Under the pieces are notes generated by a model. That model worked only from the letters and a program-made list of their open reading frames with translations, did not search any database and was not told the DNA's origin. From positions 1-64,000 of the IMG/VR virus record IMGVR_UViG_3300036861_000610: 64,000 bases of DNA. The stretch is one strand, 5' to 3'. A program made the translations under genes and the position numbers. Of this stretch, positions 25,419 to 34,017 are shown in pieces. Positions within the stretch are counted from its first letter, which is position 1; each line of letters starts with the position of its first letter. This stretch comes from a virus.

Positions 25419-26183
25419 TCAGAACGGCGGTTCAGAGTTGAATGTGGCCTGACGTGCGGCCTCTGCGGCGGCCTGTTGCTCGGCAAGCAGCCGCTGCTGA
25501 CGGTGATGCTGCAGCACCGTCAGTTCTTCCTGGGTGGGCTGGTAGGAGCCCTGAACCCCCACGTATTGAGCCGGGGGAGCTGGTGGTGGTGGCGGAGCTG
25601 CGTTGCCGCTGGAACGCATCGAATCCAGCGTGTGGCTCTGCGCCGGGCCCTGCTGGTAGCCGCCGGCCGGGGACTGCGGCGCCGACTGGTAGCCCTGCGC
25701 TGCACCGCCCTGGTAGCTGTACCCCGCCGGGGTCGTCTCCGCGGGCGTCGGGCTGCGGATGACGAACGGCGAAGGCTGGAAGTTCGGGTTGGCCTGCAGC
25801 CACGCCGACGCCCGCTCCCGAGCAGTGGGGTCACCAGACATGTCGACAACCACCCAGGGCGCGTTCATCCCGTTCCGCGCCACGCCCTGGCCGATGGTGC
25901 CCAGGACCTTGTTCCCGATCTGCGACTTCAGCGACGCGATCAGCTGCGCCTGCATGAAGTTCGAGTTGCGGTACACCTTGCCCGGCAGGCCGTTCTCGTT
26001 CTTGTCGTCCAAATCGACCACGTCAACTGCGATGCCGTCCGATGGCTTGTTGCCTTGCCCGGAGAACTTGGTCTGGATGAACGGGATGTAACCGATGGGA
26101 TAAATAATTACGAGGTGGCCGTTTAGCTGGGCCGGCTTGACGAATTCGCCGCCTTCGACGACCCGTCCCCACTCCTCTGTCAT
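25419..26183 (-). CDS. Possible ssDNA-binding protein
   Basis: 254 aa. A folded N-terminal beta-rich domain (about 1-140) is followed by a Gly/Gln/Pro-rich, low-complexity region and a short charged helix near the end. The layout (OB-like core plus Gly/Gln tail) and the place beside primase and nuclease genes suggest a single-strand DNA-binding role; this is inference. Confidence 0.55.
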   Translation of the reverse strand: MTEEWGRVVEGGEFVKPAQLNGHLVIIYPIGYIPFIQTKFSGQGNKPSDGIAVDVVDLDDKNENGLPGKVYRNSNFMQAQLIASLKSQIGNKVLGTIGQGVARNGMNAPWVVVDMSGDPTARERASAWLQANPNFQPSPFVIRSPTPAETTPAGYSYQGGAAQGYQSAPQSPAGGYQQGPAQSHTLDSMRSSGNAAPPPPPAPPAQYVGVQGSYQPTQEELTVLQHHRQQRLLAEQQAAAEAARQATFNSEPPF

Positions 26184-26207
26184 TGGACTCTCTCCTGTTG
26201 CTTGAGG

Positions 26208-26477
26208 CTAGATGCTTGAGACTTGGTGCTTGTTGCTGTTGGCGGGTCGCGTTGGCCTGATCTTCTGAATCAAAATGTCGACCGCCTCGGCCCCATTGAT
26301 GCTGTGCTGTCCTCCGCGTTGGAAGTCGGCCCAGTCCATGAATTCGGCGATAAGCCACTCATGCACAGCGTCCTCCGCAGCACTGATCATTTCCTCGCGC
26401 GGCATTCCGCAGAGTTCGCCCCGAGAGGCCAGAGCGGCGGATATGTGCCGGTCGACCACTTCGCGAAACGTACCCAT
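26208..26477 (-). CDS. Hypothetical helical protein
   Basis: 89 aa, helical; no known motif. Stop and next start overlap by 1 nt (26477). Confidence 0.65.
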   Translation of the reverse strand: MGTFREVVDRHISAALASRGELCGMPREEMISAAEDAVHEWLIAEFMDWADFQRGGQHSINGAEAVDILIQKIRPTRPANSNKHQVSSI

Positions 26478-26707
26478 TACTGAACGTCGGGCTGTGGTTC
26501 TGGCGCCTTGAAGTCAGCAGCCGGGATGGTGACGTCGTCGAACTTGTCAGGCGCGCTGACGACATCACTGACGTCACTTTCCCGCAGAGCCTGAATGTCG
26601 GCTTCGACCTCGGCCAGGACGCCGGTCCACTTTTCGATAGCGGTCAGTGCCCGGTCCCGAGCCTTCATCTTTGCGGCTACTGCCTCATACCATGCTGCGT
26701 CTGGCAT
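26477..26707 (-). CDS. Hypothetical helical protein
   Basis: 76 aa with a helical core and acidic end. Overlaps neighbours by 1 nt on each side, a tight operon. Confidence 0.65.
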   Translation of the reverse strand: MPDAAWYEAVAAKMKARDRALTAIEKWTGVLAEVEADIQALRESDVSDVVSAPDKFDDVTIPAADFKAPEPQPDVQ

Positions 26708-26961
26708 TACTTCTCCTCGATCGGATCCGATGATGGGGTCTTGGTCTTGTTCTGCGCCTGCCAGCCTTTCACCGTCAGGGAAGTCTCCCGGATCAGCTGT
26801 AGGTGACGTGAGGGGGAACCGGCAATCTCGCAGAGGAACGCGTAGATGTCCAGCACCTTGGGCAGCAAGGCGTCCTGCGCCCGGAAGACGACGACCGGCT
26901 CGTCCTCGCCAATGGTCCCGCGTTCGACTGTCACGCGGCCGTACTTACCATCGATACCCAT
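26707..26961 (-). CDS. Hypothetical protein
   Basis: 84 aa, mixed, no motif recognised. Confidence 0.65.
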   Translation of the reverse strand: MGIDGKYGRVTVERGTIGEDEPVVVFRAQDALLPKVLDIYAFLCEIAGSPSRHLQLIRETSLTVKGWQAQNKTKTPSSDPIEEK

Positions 26962-26963
26962 AT

Positions 26964-27167
26964 CTAGTCCTCCTTGCCCCAGCTTCCAAGCAGTGTTTCC
27001 AGCTCAACATCTTCATGATTCTCTAGCAGGGTTCGGAGCGAATCCTCGAAGAGCTTCATTCCGCCCAAGTAGGCATTAGCTTTTCGCTGATGCTTTTCCT
27101 GCTGCTTGAGGCAATAGTTGTACTGGTCGACAATTTCCTTGGCACCATTGCGCCACGGTTCTGTCAT
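26964..27167 (-). CDS. Hypothetical helical protein
   Basis: 67 aa, charged and helical. Overlaps the upstream MazG-like gene by 4 nt. Confidence 0.65.
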   Translation of the reverse strand: MTEPWRNGAKEIVDQYNYCLKQQEKHQRKANAYLGGMKLFEDSLRTLLENHEDVELETLLGSWGKED

Positions 27168-27487
27168 TTCCCTACCTCCAGTTCGGGGAATCTGCTGCGG
27201 ACCTTATCCGCCTGCTTCTGCAGCACTGGCTCCGGGTCGAACCCGAGCCCAGCAATCAGCACCAGGGAACACATCACCAAATCAGCCAGCTCGTCAACCA
27301 CTCGCCACGCCTGGCCCGTCGCCGGCTTCCGCACATTGACCCCGGCGTACTTCTCGTACTCCTCAATGACCTCGCCAAATTCGCTGGCCAACAGCAGCAT
27401 CTGGCGATCCATCGTGACGCCAAGCGACGCGAAATGCCGAGCACCATCGAGAGCAAAGTGGCCATATTCGGGATCAAGAAGTGGCAT
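27164..27487 (-). CDS. MazG-like nucleotide pyrophosphohydrolase
   Basis: 107 aa. Contains EFGEVIEEYEKY and DELADLVM, the ExxE and ExxD metal-binding helices of the all-alpha NTP pyrophosphohydrolases. Probably controls (d)NTP pools. AAGGAGG lies 6 nt before the ATG. Confidence 0.75.
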   Translation of the reverse strand: MPLLDPEYGHFALDGARHFASLGVTMDRQMLLLASEFGEVIEEYEKYAGVNVRKPATGQAWRVVDELADLVMCSLVLIAGLGFDPEPVLQKQADKVRSRFPELEVGK

Positions 27488-28259
27488 CCGTAGCCTCCTT
27501 GTGGCAATCACAGATACAGGGCGCTTGGCAGTACTTACAGGCGGCGGCCTTCTTCTCCGTGCCGTCCCAGCGAACCGCCGTGACCTGGCAGTCGCCATGC
27601 TCGTCGTGTAGGCAGGCGGTCGACAGGTACCTGTGGGTCGTCTTCTCGTCCCGCAGCTCAACGCACCGGGGGCAGCGGCAGTACTTCGTCCTCTTCACCG
27701 CGGCCGAGGCGCCAGCAATCTCCCCGAGTCTCACGATGAAGCGGTTGATCTCGCTCACGTCCCGCTCCGTCGGATTCTCCTCATCCTCGACGTGCAAGTT
27801 CGGGAGGTAGAAGACGTTCGGGTTGACTTCGGCTAGCTCGGCCGCCCAGGCTGGATCCGGCACTGTCACCGCATCGGCCAGAGCCAGATTGGCCAGGACC
27901 AGGTCCCGATTCTCGATCAGCTTGAACATGTCATCGGGGTTCTTCGTGAACGCCCGGTCGAGTCGCATGACCGGAAAGTGGCAGTCCATAATCACCGAGC
28001 AACAGGTTTCCTTCAATGGCGCCAGCATCGAGGCAACGTCAACGTCGACCTGGGCGAAGGTGAACAGGTAGGTCCACGGACGCACCACCTCGAACGAGCC
28101 CGAGCTGACAATTTCGTGAACCCGCATCCCGACCTGGGCCATAGCCTCGAAGGCCGACTTTCCGCGCAGGCGTGCGATGTCAAGATCTACCTCGGAGCCG
28201 ATCTGGTACACCCATTTCGGGTACAACTCGGGGTTGTCAATGAGTTGCTCGACGTTCAC
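27474..28259 (-). CDS. Hypothetical protein with C-terminal zinc region
   Basis: 261 aa. Residues about 1-150 are Rossmann-like and end in VNPNVFYLPNLH, somewhat like GT-B glycosyltransferases. The C-terminal 70 residues hold four Cys pairs (CRCPRC, CLHDEHGDC, CKYC, CICDC). Function not established. Confidence 0.55.
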   Translation of the reverse strand: MNVEQLIDNPELYPKWVYQIGSEVDLDIARLRGKSAFEAMAQVGMRVHEIVSSGSFEVVRPWTYLFTFAQVDVDVASMLAPLKETCCSVIMDCHFPVMRLDRAFTKNPDDMFKLIENRDLVLANLALADAVTVPDPAWAAELAEVNPNVFYLPNLHVEDEENPTERDVSEINRFIVRLGEIAGASAAVKRTKYCRCPRCVELRDEKTTHRYLSTACLHDEHGDCQVTAVRWDGTEKKAAACKYCQAPCICDCHKEATDATS

Positions 28260-28894
28260 TGGCCTCCGTCCTTCTTCTCCTTCAAGGCAACCTCGATTTC
28301 GGTAAGGTAGTTTTCAAGCATCCAGGTGACCAGGTCAGTGACGCGTTGGCCTATTGCCTGAGGTTTGGTCCAAAGCTCAAGATTTTCCAGCCGGTTGTCG
28401 TCCCTTATTCCGTTCCTGTGGTGAACGTTTTCGAAGCGCTTGAGTTCACGGCCAAGGTGTTCTTCCATAATGACCCTGTGCGCCAATCGCTGGCGCCCTC
28501 CGATGCTTAATACCTTGTACCCGTAAGCATTTTGGTGTCCAGTTCCGTAGGCCACTCTGAACGACTCAGCTGGTCCAGTATTTCCATGATTCAGCAATCT
28601 TGAATAGTGCATTTGACAAAGGTCCCTGTTTCGAATCAACCTTTTACACCCAGAGATACTGCACTTTTTTGCATACTCTTTGCGTCTGGCTTCATAGTGA
28701 CGCTTACAAACTCCTTTAGACCTTCTCTGCCTCTGGCACCCAGGTTCTTCGCAAGGAAGACCAATTGCTGGCTCTGGGTGTGGAAGCGTCATATCGGTGC
28801 CATTACGCCAGCGTAAATAGTGCGCATTGCAATAGTTCCTGGCATGCACTGGTCGATGACAGGTCTCAATTTGACATTCAAGATCACGTTTCAT
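28256..28894 (-). CDS. HNH homing-type endonuclease
   Basis: 212 aa. N-terminal three Cys/His units (CQIETCHRPVHARNYCNAHY and two alike) followed by an HNH domain: LAHRVIMEEHLGRELKRFEN, VHHRNGIRDDNRLENLEL. Lower GC than its neighbours. Free-standing mobile nuclease inserted in the replication operon; start overlaps the upstream stop (ATGA). Confidence 0.85.
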   Translation of the reverse strand: MKRDLECQIETCHRPVHARNYCNAHYLRWRNGTDMTLPHPEPAIGLPCEEPGCQRQRRSKGVCKRHYEARRKEYAKKCSISGCKRLIRNRDLCQMHYSRLLNHGNTGPAESFRVAYGTGHQNAYGYKVLSIGGRQRLAHRVIMEEHLGRELKRFENVHHRNGIRDDNRLENLELWTKPQAIGQRVTDLVTWMLENYLTEIEVALKEKKDGGQ

Positions 28895-29661
28895 CGCCCC
28901 GAGCATCCCTCCAGGTCGGCGGACGCATCAATAGACTTGTCGGCCCGATAGAACGGGCACCACACACAGGAGTCACCCGGAGCCGCCTCGATCTGCTGGT
29001 ACCTATGCGGATTTTCCTCAATCTGGAGGTCCATCAGCCGGTCAGCCAGGGTGTACATCCGGGCTAGGGCATCCAGGGCCATCTGCCGGTCGTAGGGTTC
29101 GACCCACACGTAACAGTCGTCGAGCCAGCCGCTGCGGGCGTAGAAAACCAGGGCAACGTCGTTCACCTTGCGGCCGGCGCGCTCGTGGCCGAGGCCGTAC
29201 ACCTGGATCTGCACCCGGTAGCCGTGGGGGATGGTGCCCTTTTTGACCTTGCGCATTCCATCGACGCCCGTGGTTTTATGGTCAATCACTGTACCCGTAC
29301 GGGTGTTGAAAAGGTCTGAGCGACCTTTCACCAAGGGGTCAGGGTAGACGCGTGTCTCGGTGAGGTAGCCCAGGTCGCCGACCACGTTCTGGTAGCGGTT
29401 GATCGCCTTGTCGAGCCAGTCATGGATGCTCGTGCCAACGATCGCTGGCCATGGATCCGAGCCCAGGTTGACTGGAGTAGCCCCGGCGATGCGGTAGGCC
29501 AAGCGCCGGTCGCACTCGGTACCAAGCTCAGAAGGGCCAACAGAGACTTGCCGAGACCGCGGAGCTTCGCGTTCGTTCCACAGGATGATCTGGGACAGCT
29601 CGTGCTTGAGCGCAAGAGCGGCCGGGCTAGGCCCGGACAGCTTGGCAAACTCGTCAGCCAC
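28891..29661 (-). CDS. PD-(D/E)XK exonuclease, Cas4/RecB-like
   Basis: 256 aa. Motifs: LGTECDRRLAYR (first Cys), VIDHKTTG (the D-x-K of the active site), QIQVYGLGHERAG (motif III Gln/Tyr) and CVWCPFY (final Cys pair for an Fe-S cluster). GTG start with AAGGAG 7 nt upstream. Likely processes DNA ends in replication or recombination. Confidence 0.85.
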   Translation of the reverse strand: MADEFAKLSGPSPAALALKHELSQIILWNEREAPRSRQVSVGPSELGTECDRRLAYRIAGATPVNLGSDPWPAIVGTSIHDWLDKAINRYQNVVGDLGYLTETRVYPDPLVKGRSDLFNTRTGTVIDHKTTGVDGMRKVKKGTIPHGYRVQIQVYGLGHERAGRKVNDVALVFYARSGWLDDCYVWVEPYDRQMALDALARMYTLADRLMDLQIEENPHRYQQIEAAPGDSCVWCPFYRADKSIDASADLEGCSGR

Positions 29662-29707
29662 CAGCACACTCCTTGATCGGTGCTGGAACCTTAGCGTCGA
29701 CCTGTGA

Positions 29708-29739
29708 CAAAAAGAGGCGGCCCACCGGAGTGGACCGCC
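29708..29739 (-). terminator. Rho-independent terminator
   Basis: GGCGGTCCAC/GTGGGCCGCC stem with TCCG loop, followed on the minus strand by TCTTTTTGT. Confidence 0.75.
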
Positions 29740-29780
29740 AAATTCTTGCAAAAATCCTTAGCTGGAGGACTCACCCCTCC

Positions 29781-29921
29781 TCAGTCGCCGCTGCCGTTGC
29801 CCCTCCTCCTCAGCTTCTCCAGCTCCGCCTTCCGGCGCTCAGCCTCGATCGCAGCGTCACGCTTCTGGTTGGCGGCCTCGTTGATGGCTCGCTTCTCTTC
29901 TTCGGTAGCCACTGCTTCCAT
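29781..29921 (-). CDS. Charged helical 46-aa protein
   Basis: A single highly charged helix (EEEKRAINEAANQKRDAAIE) with a short basic tail. AAAGGAAC before the ATG. Confidence 0.65.
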   Translation of the reverse strand: MEAVATEEEKRAINEAANQKRDAAIEAERRKAELEKLRRRGNGSGD

Positions 29922-29938
29922 GTTCCTTTCGTCCTGGT

Positions 29939-30112
29939 TCAGCGTTGGAGCCCTGAACCACCGCAGTCGTAGCACTGTCCGCCACCCCTGCCGTTGCAGG
30001 TTCGACATGTCTGCATGACGCCGTCGATCTTCTCCTGGCCAGTCGTATTGCAAGTCCCACACGGAATTTTGCCGTAACCCTTGCATCGTCGACAGAGTTC
30101 GCCCTTGGCCAT
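29939..30112 (-). CDS. DnaJ-type zinc mini-protein (copy 9)
   Basis: 57 aa. Modules CRRCKGYG, CGTCNTTG, CRTCNGRG, CYDCGGSG. GAAGGGA before the ATG. Confidence 0.83.
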   Translation of the reverse strand: MAKGELCRRCKGYGKIPCGTCNTTGQEKIDGVMQTCRTCNGRGGGQCYDCGGSGLQR

Positions 30113-30132
30113 CTTGTCCCTTCCTTCAAGAC

Positions 30133-30183
30133 CGAACGCCCCCGCCTCGGTGCCAGGACACATCATGGGAGGCGGGGACGTTC
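30133..30183 (-). terminator. 15-bp hairpin
   Basis: GAACGTCCCCGCCTC pairs with GAGGCGGGGGCGTTC (one mismatch). It lies between the ParB-like gene and zinc copy 9. No T-run. Confidence 0.45.
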
Positions 30184-30222
30184 AGTGGCCGCTTGGAGCG
30201 CTGGATGTGACCCAGCTACGGC

Positions 30223-31317
30223 CTAGTCGCTGTCGATCTCCTCGACGGCCGCCGCGGCGGTCGCGTCCAGTGTCCAGTCCGGCAGGCGGGTCCGGGTCGA
30301 GCGGAGCTGGGTGTTGTACCGGGCGATGATGGCCCGGATCAGGTTGACCCCGATCCGGCCGCCGCGCACCGACTTGATCGTCTTGGCGTGCCCGACCAGA
30401 TCGGCAGTGCCGCCGCCGTTCTTCGCCAGCTTGACGTACAGGTTGTCGACGTCGATGCGGGTGCCGTGGTGGTCGTAGAGCCAGTAGAAGGCCTCCACGA
30501 CCTTGGCGTCGTAGGCGCTGCCGCTGGTGTCGTTGCCGTAGATCCGCTTGGTCTGCTCCAACGCCCAGCGCAGGATGAAGGCCCCGTTGTTGCGGGCCAC
30601 CAGCCGCCGGGACGACGTTGCACCCGAGTACCCCCGGCTGGTTCCGAACTGGATGTCCAGATCGTCGAGGATCTTCTGCACCGCCAGGGCGCCGGGGTCC
30701 TCCTCGATGAGGGCGATCCGGAACAGGTCGATCGGCTGGACCGACTTGCGGTAGTTCAGCAGCCGGAACAGCTTGGCCTCGTCGCGGCGGGTCAGGTTGT
30801 GGTGCACGTCCGCGCGAACCTTGCCGTTGAAGCCGGCCTTCAGTGCGCCGGCCCGTCGCTGCTGCCCGTCAATGATCACGTAGACCGTGTTCCCGTCGGG
30901 GCCGATGCGGGCGGACAGGGTCACAGTACCCAGTGCCACAGGATCGAATTGCCTGGCGATGGCGTTGACCTCGGCGACGTTCTGTGGGCGCTGCATCCGC
31001 GGATCGATGATCATGTCGTCCAGGTTCACCCAGCCAAACTCGCGCCGGTGACCCTCGCCTTCGGCGATGAAGGCCGTGCTGCTTTCCTCACGCTCCTTCT
31101 CCGCCACCGAGACGGAGCCGTCATCGGCGGCCAGAGCATCGGACTCCTGAGTCAGGATGGCAGGGGCAGGGGCAGTGGTGTGGCGGGTGGCCTCGGCAGC
31201 CTGTCGAACTTTGTAGGCGGTGGAGGCGGCGGCGCGGCGATGAGTACCGGCCCCCTCGGTGCCGTCCTTGGTCGGTCCCGCGGGGGACTTGAACTCAGGT
31301 GCTGCGGGTGGTGTCAT
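30223..31317 (-). CDS. ParB-like (DUF6551-type) protein
   Basis: 364 aa. A disordered N-terminus, then a ParB/sulfiredoxin-like nuclease fold: MIIDPRMQRPQNVAEVNAIA, VIIDGQQRRAGALKAGF (the GQ/GERR box), followed by an all-helical C-terminus. Such proteins are common in actinobacteriophages; DNA binding or partition-like regulation is likely. Start overlaps the upstream ParB gene (ATGA). Confidence 0.8.
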   Translation of the reverse strand: MTPPAAPEFKSPAGPTKDGTEGAGTHRRAAASTAYKVRQAAEATRHTTAPAPAILTQESDALAADDGSVSVAEKEREESSTAFIAEGEGHRREFGWVNLDDMIIDPRMQRPQNVAEVNAIARQFDPVALGTVTLSARIGPDGNTVYVIIDGQQRRAGALKAGFNGKVRADVHHNLTRRDEAKLFRLLNYRKSVQPIDLFRIALIEEDPGALAVQKILDDLDIQFGTSRGYSGATSSRRLVARNNGAFILRWALEQTKRIYGNDTSGSAYDAKVVEAFYWLYDHHGTRIDVDNLYVKLAKNGGGTADLVGHAKTIKSVRGGRIGVNLIRAIIARYNTQLRSTRTRLPDWTLDATAAAAVEEIDSD

Positions 31318-32381
31318 GAACTCTCCTCCAGGTTGTCTGCGAACGCTCTTATCGTTCTGACCAGACGATTGATTTGGTTCACAGCCAGCCTGATGTCTCG
31401 GGCAGCTGTTCTTGCGTCACCGGTGCGCACACTGGGGCGAAGGTGTGTGTACGCGTCGGCTTCGACGCCCAGGCCAACGAGCACTTGGGTCAGTCGAGTC
31501 AATGTTTGTGCATCCAACTCGCGGCCAACCGCCTGAGCGTTGGCCGCTGCTGCTGCCTTGCGCTCTTTGAGCGTGGGGTCGCCGACCCTACGCTTGGCGC
31601 GACCCGTCTTGAGTACCTCCAGGTCCTTGCCGGCCTTGATCCAGTTCAGCTTCCTGAGCAGGGTATGGAGGCCTCCCTCCAGTCCGTCACCCTCCAACCG
31701 CAGGGCCTCTTCTCGCAACTGTTCGGCGCGGCGTGGCACTGCCTTTTCAGCCGCTGCCCCGCCCTCCCGCCGAGCTGACTTCCGGTCAGCTTCCTCCTGG
31801 GCTTGGATACGGTCCAAAGCCCAGTACAGTTCTCGAACGCTCTTGAGGTCAGAGCGGCGCCAACCCAGCGCATCGGCCGCCTCAGCGGTGTAGTCGGTCT
31901 CTGCCGTCTTCCGACCAGTGCTGTGCTCACCTCTGGCCCGTCGCTCGGCAGCGGCGGCACGGGTCGCCCGTCCCCGCTCCAGCCGCCGTCGGCGATACAG
32001 CAGATCCAGGGGGCCGGCAACCAGATCCACGATCTCGGCCCACGTCATGGGGTCGTGGATGGCGCCGTTGGCCTCCAGCTTTCGAGCGTTTTCCAGGTAC
32101 TGCGTCACCACGTTCCAGTCGGTGGTAACTACGACGGGAACTTCGCGCCAGCCGAGCCGTTCGGCTCGCAGGAAGCGTCGGGCGCCGTCAGCAACGACCA
32201 GTTCGGTTGTCAACAGGATCGGCAGCTGCATTCCGTTGTCTCGTAACGACTGCAGCAGTTCGTCGTCGTCGCTCGTAGGTTCGGCGTCACGCCGCACCCA
32301 CGACAGGTTCGTGTCACGGATCTGCTTGACGGGCAGCCGGACATCGGTTGATTGGAAGTCCAAAACGGTGCTCCACTTCAT
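31314..32381 (-). CDS. ParB N-terminal-domain protein
   Basis: 355 aa. ParB-like domain at residues about 10-110, with VVADGARRFLRAERLGWREV matching the GxRR box, then a long, basic, coiled-coil-like helical region. Pairs with the downstream ParB-like gene. Expressed from the promoter at 32399-32428. Confidence 0.8.
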   Translation of the reverse strand: MKWSTVLDFQSTDVRLPVKQIRDTNLSWVRRDAEPTSDDDELLQSLRDNGMQLPILLTTELVVADGARRFLRAERLGWREVPVVVTTDWNVVTQYLENARKLEANGAIHDPMTWAEIVDLVAGPLDLLYRRRRLERGRATRAAAAERRARGEHSTGRKTAETDYTAEAADALGWRRSDLKSVRELYWALDRIQAQEEADRKSARREGGAAAEKAVPRRAEQLREEALRLEGDGLEGGLHTLLRKLNWIKAGKDLEVLKTGRAKRRVGDPTLKERKAAAAANAQAVGRELDAQTLTRLTQVLVGLGVEADAYTHLRPSVRTGDARTAARDIRLAVNQINRLVRTIRAFADNLEESS

Positions 32382-32398
32382 CGTTCTGATAGGACCCG

Positions 32399-32428
32399 AA
32401 GCTACAGGGGTAGGTAGGGGTATGTCAA
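32399..32428 (-). promoter_or_regulatory. Promoter for the ParB-like operon
   Basis: TTGACA, 18 bp, TAGCTT on the minus strand. The spacer holds two CCCCTACC half-sites of the recurring CCCC/GGGG element. Confidence 0.65.
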
Positions 32429-32502
32429 GCAGAAAGTAGAGGGGGTCTGGGGAAACCTCTATTTACGATAAAAAATCGGCGAGATACCAGGGCCAAGGAA
32501 GC

Positions 32503-32542
32503 GGGGGCGGAGACCTGGCCCCCCAGGCCTCCGCCCCCGGGG
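32503..32542 (-). terminator. GC-rich terminator-like hairpin
   Basis: GGGGGCGGAG...CTCCGCCCCC with inner CCTGG/CCAGG, just downstream of the gene at 32557 on the minus strand. Weak T content. Confidence 0.5.
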
Positions 32543-32556
32543 TGGAGAGTAAAGCT

Positions 32557-32958
32557 TCAATCCCACCAGTCCAGCTGGCAGATTCGACGACCGTCGGGCT
32601 CCACAGCCTCAACATCACCGGTGCCACGGAACTCCTGCAGCGCCTTCGCGCAGAAGTCCCTGATCTCCCGCCGGTTGGGGCCGTGGAAGTAGACGCGACG
32701 GTCGTAGGACCCCGGAGGTCTGGTGTAGTACTTCCGATCCCACCCGTCCGGCTCCCAAGTGCACAGATGCAGCCGCCAGCTCCGGGACACCGGAGCCAGC
32801 CGCCGGACCTCGTCCGGCAGAGTGCAGTGATAATCGGGACCGTTACGACGCCGCCAAAGGCCACCCTCGTGAGGGGGAATGTTGGGGCAGTTCATGTGTG
32901 AAGGAACGTAGAACTCTGCTCTCACCCAGTGAGGGCAGTCTTTGTCTGTACGAGACAT
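32557..32958 (-). CDS. Hypothetical Trp/Arg-rich protein
   Basis: 133 aa with scattered Cys and His and many Trp/Tyr; no family recognised. ATG 32958 with AAGGAG in the loop of a hairpin (see regulatory entry). Confidence 0.7.
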   Translation of the reverse strand: MSRTDKDCPHWVRAEFYVPSHMNCPNIPPHEGGLWRRRNGPDYHCTLPDEVRRLAPVSRSWRLHLCTWEPDGWDRKYYTRPPGSYDRRVYFHGPNRREIRDFCAKALQEFRGTGDVEAVEPDGRRICQLDWWD

Positions 32959-32959
32959 G

Positions 32960-33023
32960 CGCACGGCTCCTTGGCCGTGCCGGACCATCCGGCACCTATA
33001 AGCGCATGGCTGCCTCCTCTGGT
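32960..33023 (-). promoter_or_regulatory. Leader with MRL mini-ORF and alternative hairpins
   Basis: GAGGAGGCAGCC precedes ATG CGC TTA TAG. Next come hairpin 1 (GTGCCGGA/TCCGGCAC) and hairpin 2 (GCACGGC/GCCGTGC), which share GCAC and so exclude each other. Hairpin 2 holds the Shine-Dalgarno of the gene at 32958 in its loop. Confidence 0.6.
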
Positions 33024-33142
33024 TACAAGATTTTTGAGGGGGACGCAGGTCCGTCTCCCCTAGCCCCAGGGCGGACCCAGGCTGGGATCATGAACGGCCT
33101 TCACCTCAGGTGAAACGAGCAAAGGTGTTGACGTCCCCGCAG

Positions 33143-33215
33143 TACCCCCACCCGGATTCGAACCGGGAACCTACGCGTTAGGACCGCGCCGCTCTATCCC
33201 TTGAGCTATGGGGGC
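33143..33215 (-). tRNA. tRNA-Arg(CCT)
   Basis: Cloverleaf complete: acceptor GCCCCCA/TGGGGGT, anticodon loop GTCCTAA, T loop TTCGAAT. Confidence 0.93.
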
Positions 33216-33564
33216 ACGTGCAAAAACCCCGTGGCAGGTTCGTCGGCTTCACTGGTGGTTAACCTCTGCCTCCCCTACCACGGGGCCCTTGCGCCCAACC
33301 CCTCCCGCCTGCTGCTGCACTTGGGAAAGCTAACGGGCCCTGATGCCCTCCGGCGGAACCCATACCGGTCGGTAAGCGCTGACTGGGGAGAGGAGGCCCT
33401 GCGGGGACCAGACCCATTGCCAGAACTTTGGGACTTTTTTGGAGCGGGAGGCGCCGGCACCGCAGGCCGGGGGACCACGCGGAGGGCAGCACCCCCACTC
33501 CACAGACAAGATACAGCCAAAGACTGCCTCCTGTCTGCCCTTCTTCACTTGTCACTCTGGTGCG
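33216..33564 (-). other. Non-coding leader between tRNA genes
   Basis: No convincing gene. It contains CCCCGTGG...CCACGGGG followed by TTTTT just before tRNA-Arg(CCT) on the minus strand, which could be a terminator or a processed RNA. Nothing else recognised. Confidence 0.5.
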
Positions 33565-33702
33565 TGGGGAAGGGAGGGTTCGAACCTCCAGGCTCACGGC
33601 TGGCTTTCGCCCGCTTGCCAACGCCCTGTATTGCAGGTGCCGCCCGGTCGTCACCGGTCCTGCAAGAGGGGCGCCCCCAGTTCCATCTCCGGGACCTTCC
33701 TC
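33565..33702 (-). ncRNA. Expanded tRNA-like RNA
   Basis: 3' half is tRNA-like: T arm GGAGG/CCTCC with TTCGAAC, acceptor CTTCCCC, discriminator A and then CG. The best 5' partner (GAGGAAG, 6 of 7 pairs) lies 130 nt away. Between them are strong hairpins (TGCAGG...CCTGCA; GTTGGC...GCCAGC). No tag-peptide frame was found, so tmRNA is unlikely. Confidence 0.4.
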
Positions 33703-33778
33703 TCGTGGTGTGGCCCCGTCCCGTCCAGAACGAGGCCACCTTTGCGTGCGAATCAGCTGTGGAGCCAGATCGCCTGCG

Positions 33779-33860
33779 TGCCCCAGTGGGTGGAATCGGA
33801 CCACCACAGCGACAGAGGAGTTGATCCCTCTGCCCTACCGCCTTGAACCTGACGCGGGGC
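33779..33860 (-). ncRNA. Atypical tRNA-like RNA
   Basis: Acceptor-like GCCCC/GGGGC, anticodon-like stem CAGAGG/CCTCTG with an 8-nt loop containing TCAA, T-arm-like GGTGG TCCGATT CCACC. It departs from the T-loop consensus and has 2 extra nt before the acceptor; possibly degenerate. Confidence 0.4.
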
Positions 33861-33935
33861 CTCATTGTCGCGGTCCGGCCGAGGGGGTTGCCCCCGGCCC
33901 TTCCGCTGCAATGCTCTTGCTTGGTGCTGAGAACA

Positions 33936-33964
33936 ACCATACACACCCCCACGTGGGGGCGCAA
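33936..33964 (-). promoter_or_regulatory. Promoter toward tRNA-Arg(CCT), with perfect palindrome
   Basis: TTGCGC, 17 bp, TATGGT on the minus strand; the spacer contains CCCCCACGTGGGGG (33946-33959). Confidence 0.7.
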
Positions 33965-34005
33965 GTCTTCTTCTCAAGATTCTTTTCGGAATCGGACATT
34001 TGATC

Positions 34006-34011
34006 TAAGAT
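34006..34011 (+). promoter_or_regulatory. -10 box for terminase, leaderless
   Basis: TAAGAT ending 6 nt before the ATG at 34018. No good -35; GATTC/GAATC hairpin lies upstream. Confidence 0.4.
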
Positions 34012-34017
34012 CATGAA

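Noticed and set aside
33562-33930. A tmRNA in front of the terminase
   Set aside because: A T arm with acceptor is present, but no tag-peptide frame ending in an ALAA-like sequence and no convincing 5' GGGGCU start were found in any frame.
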